Source of the DNA: Rhodospirillaceae bacterium
Lineage (GTDB): Bacteria; Pseudomonadota; Alphaproteobacteria; Rhodospirillales; UBA2165
NCBI GenBank assembly: GCA_018674495.1
Contig: JABHAA010000135.1
Location: 1-42,396 of the forward strand
DNA length: 42,396 nt
Reading direction: 5' to 3'
This document shows positions 41,887 to 42,396 of this stretch, piece after piece. The first letter of the stretch is position 1. Each line of letters starts with the position of its first letter. Made by a program: the position numbers and the translations under genes. The notes below the pieces were generated by a model. That model made no database searches. It was given only the letters and a program-made list of their open reading frames with translations, and had not been told where the DNA came from.

Positions 41887-42396
41887 ATGGCGCGCTACTT
41901 AAAACAAAGCATCAGCCAGGAAGAAAAAGACGACGCCGACGCCAAGGTGCGCCAAACCGTCGAAGCGATCCTTGATGATATCAAGGCGCGGGGCGATGCG
42001 GCGCTCCGCGAATACTCGCAAAAGTTCGACAATTGGGCGCCGGACAGCTTCCGCCTAACCCGGGCCGAGATCGATGCCTGTTATGACCTAGTGAGCGAAC
42101 AGAATATCACTGATATCAAATTCGCCCAGGCGCAGATACGCAATTTCGCCGAGATACAAAAGGCCTCACTCTCGGATGTGGAGGAGGAAACCTATCCCGG
42201 CGTCATTCTCGGCCACAAGAATCTGCCGGTGGCCTCGGTCGGCTGCTATGTGCCGGGCGGCAAATATCCCATGGTGGCGTCAGCCCATATGAGCGTGGTC
42301 ACGGCCAAGGTGGCCGGCGTTAAGCGGATAATGGCTTCGGCGCCGCCACAGGGCGGCAAGCCGCACCCGGCTATCGTGGCCGCCATGCACATGGCC
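41887..42396 (+). CDS. HisD-family dehydrogenase, partial (sulfopropanediol/histidinol dehydrogenase-like)
   Basis: The first 170 codons of a gene that runs off the window. It begins [16 protein letters not shown] and contains the HisD-fold segments [28 protein letters not shown] and the [13 protein letters not shown] strand. The PGG-K-Y-P-x-x-ASAHM pattern is, as I recall, nearer to 3-sulfopropanediol dehydrogenase (HpsN) and related HisD paralogues than to the biosynthetic HisD. It lies 3 nt after the thiolase and far from any his gene, which favours a catabolic role such as oxidation of a diol. The catalytic His/Zn residues are beyond the window end, so this cannot be settled here. Confidence 0.75.
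   Translation, partial: MARYLKQSISQEEKDDADAKVRQTVEAILDDIKARGDAALREYSQKFDNWAPDSFRLTRAEIDACYDLVSEQNITDIKFAQAQIRNFAEIQKASLSDVEEETYPGVILGHKNLPVASVGCYVPGGKYPMVASAHMSVVTAKVAGVKRIMASAPPQGGKPHPAIVAAMHMA

Overview
The window is compact, GC-rich and gene-dense, with many ATGA or 1-8 nt gene overlaps. The gene families (LigABC-type protocatechuate 4,5-cleavage, LLM flavin monooxygenase, TauD, SCP-x-like thiolase plus DUF35, many MFS/SDR/amidohydrolase genes) suggest an alphaproteobacterium with a free-living, aromatic-degrading lifestyle. That assignment is inference; there is no rRNA, tRNA or other taxonomic marker here. No CRISPR array, intact transposase or prophage is visible.

Layout. (1) 63-1721: a Crp/Fnr-type regulator divergent from a Spy/CpxP-like periplasmic protein and a membrane-anchored cytochrome c, with a strong FNR-like palindrome at the divergence point. 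(2) 1799-6086: an LLM monooxygenase, the ligC-ligB-ligA block on the minus strand (ring cleavage of protocatechuate and oxidation of the product) and a divergent VOC protein. (3) 6161-10210: a substrate-binding-like protein without signal peptide, an MsbA-like ABC exporter, a SHOCT membrane protein and a CDF metal transporter. (4) 10214-21214: two minus-strand catabolic operons (enoyl-CoA hydratase/SDR/FAD-oxidoreductase; acyl-CoA dehydrogenase/TauD/gentisate-dioxygenase-like bicupin), an unrecognised 359-aa protein, a 3-oxoadipate-enol-lactonase-like hydrolase and two tandem MFS transporters. (5) 21277-29016: a minus-strand operon (D-aminoacylase-like amidohydrolase, DUF35, Cys-less thiolase-like protein, arylsulfotransferase-like protein), divergent from a plus-strand operon (two-subunit CoA-transferase, second LigB-type extradiol dioxygenase, SDR). 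(6) 29090-35687: two closely similar proteins of the iodothyronine-deiodinase-like thioredoxin fold, flanking an AraC regulator and a secreted cupin; then a LigJ/ACMSD-like amidohydrolase and two fumarylacetoacetate-hydrolase-family enzymes. (7) 35688-36045: the only gene-free stretch over 300 nt. It holds a clear terminator, the 5' stub of a HigA-type antitoxin gene and a perfect 26-bp inverted repeat that cuts the stub off. (8) 36046-42396: class II aldolase, ThDP-dependent decarboxylase-like enzyme, D-2-hydroxyacid dehydrogenase, SDR, thiolase and the start of a HisD-family dehydrogenase that resembles sulfopropanediol dehydrogenase.

Together the genes read as a catabolic island. Uptake (MFS), side-chain removal (amidohydrolase, TauD, LLM, CoA-transferase, ACAD/ECH/SDR/thiolase) and ring opening by three different iron-dioxygenase families (LigAB, LigB-like, gentisate-type cupin) would feed hydratase and C-C hydrolase enzymes. 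The most unusual part is the duplicated deiodinase-like pair with its own AraC/cupin unit: a possible route for removing halogen from an aromatic before ring cleavage. That function is a hypothesis, since the sequence shows only the fold and its active-site cysteine.
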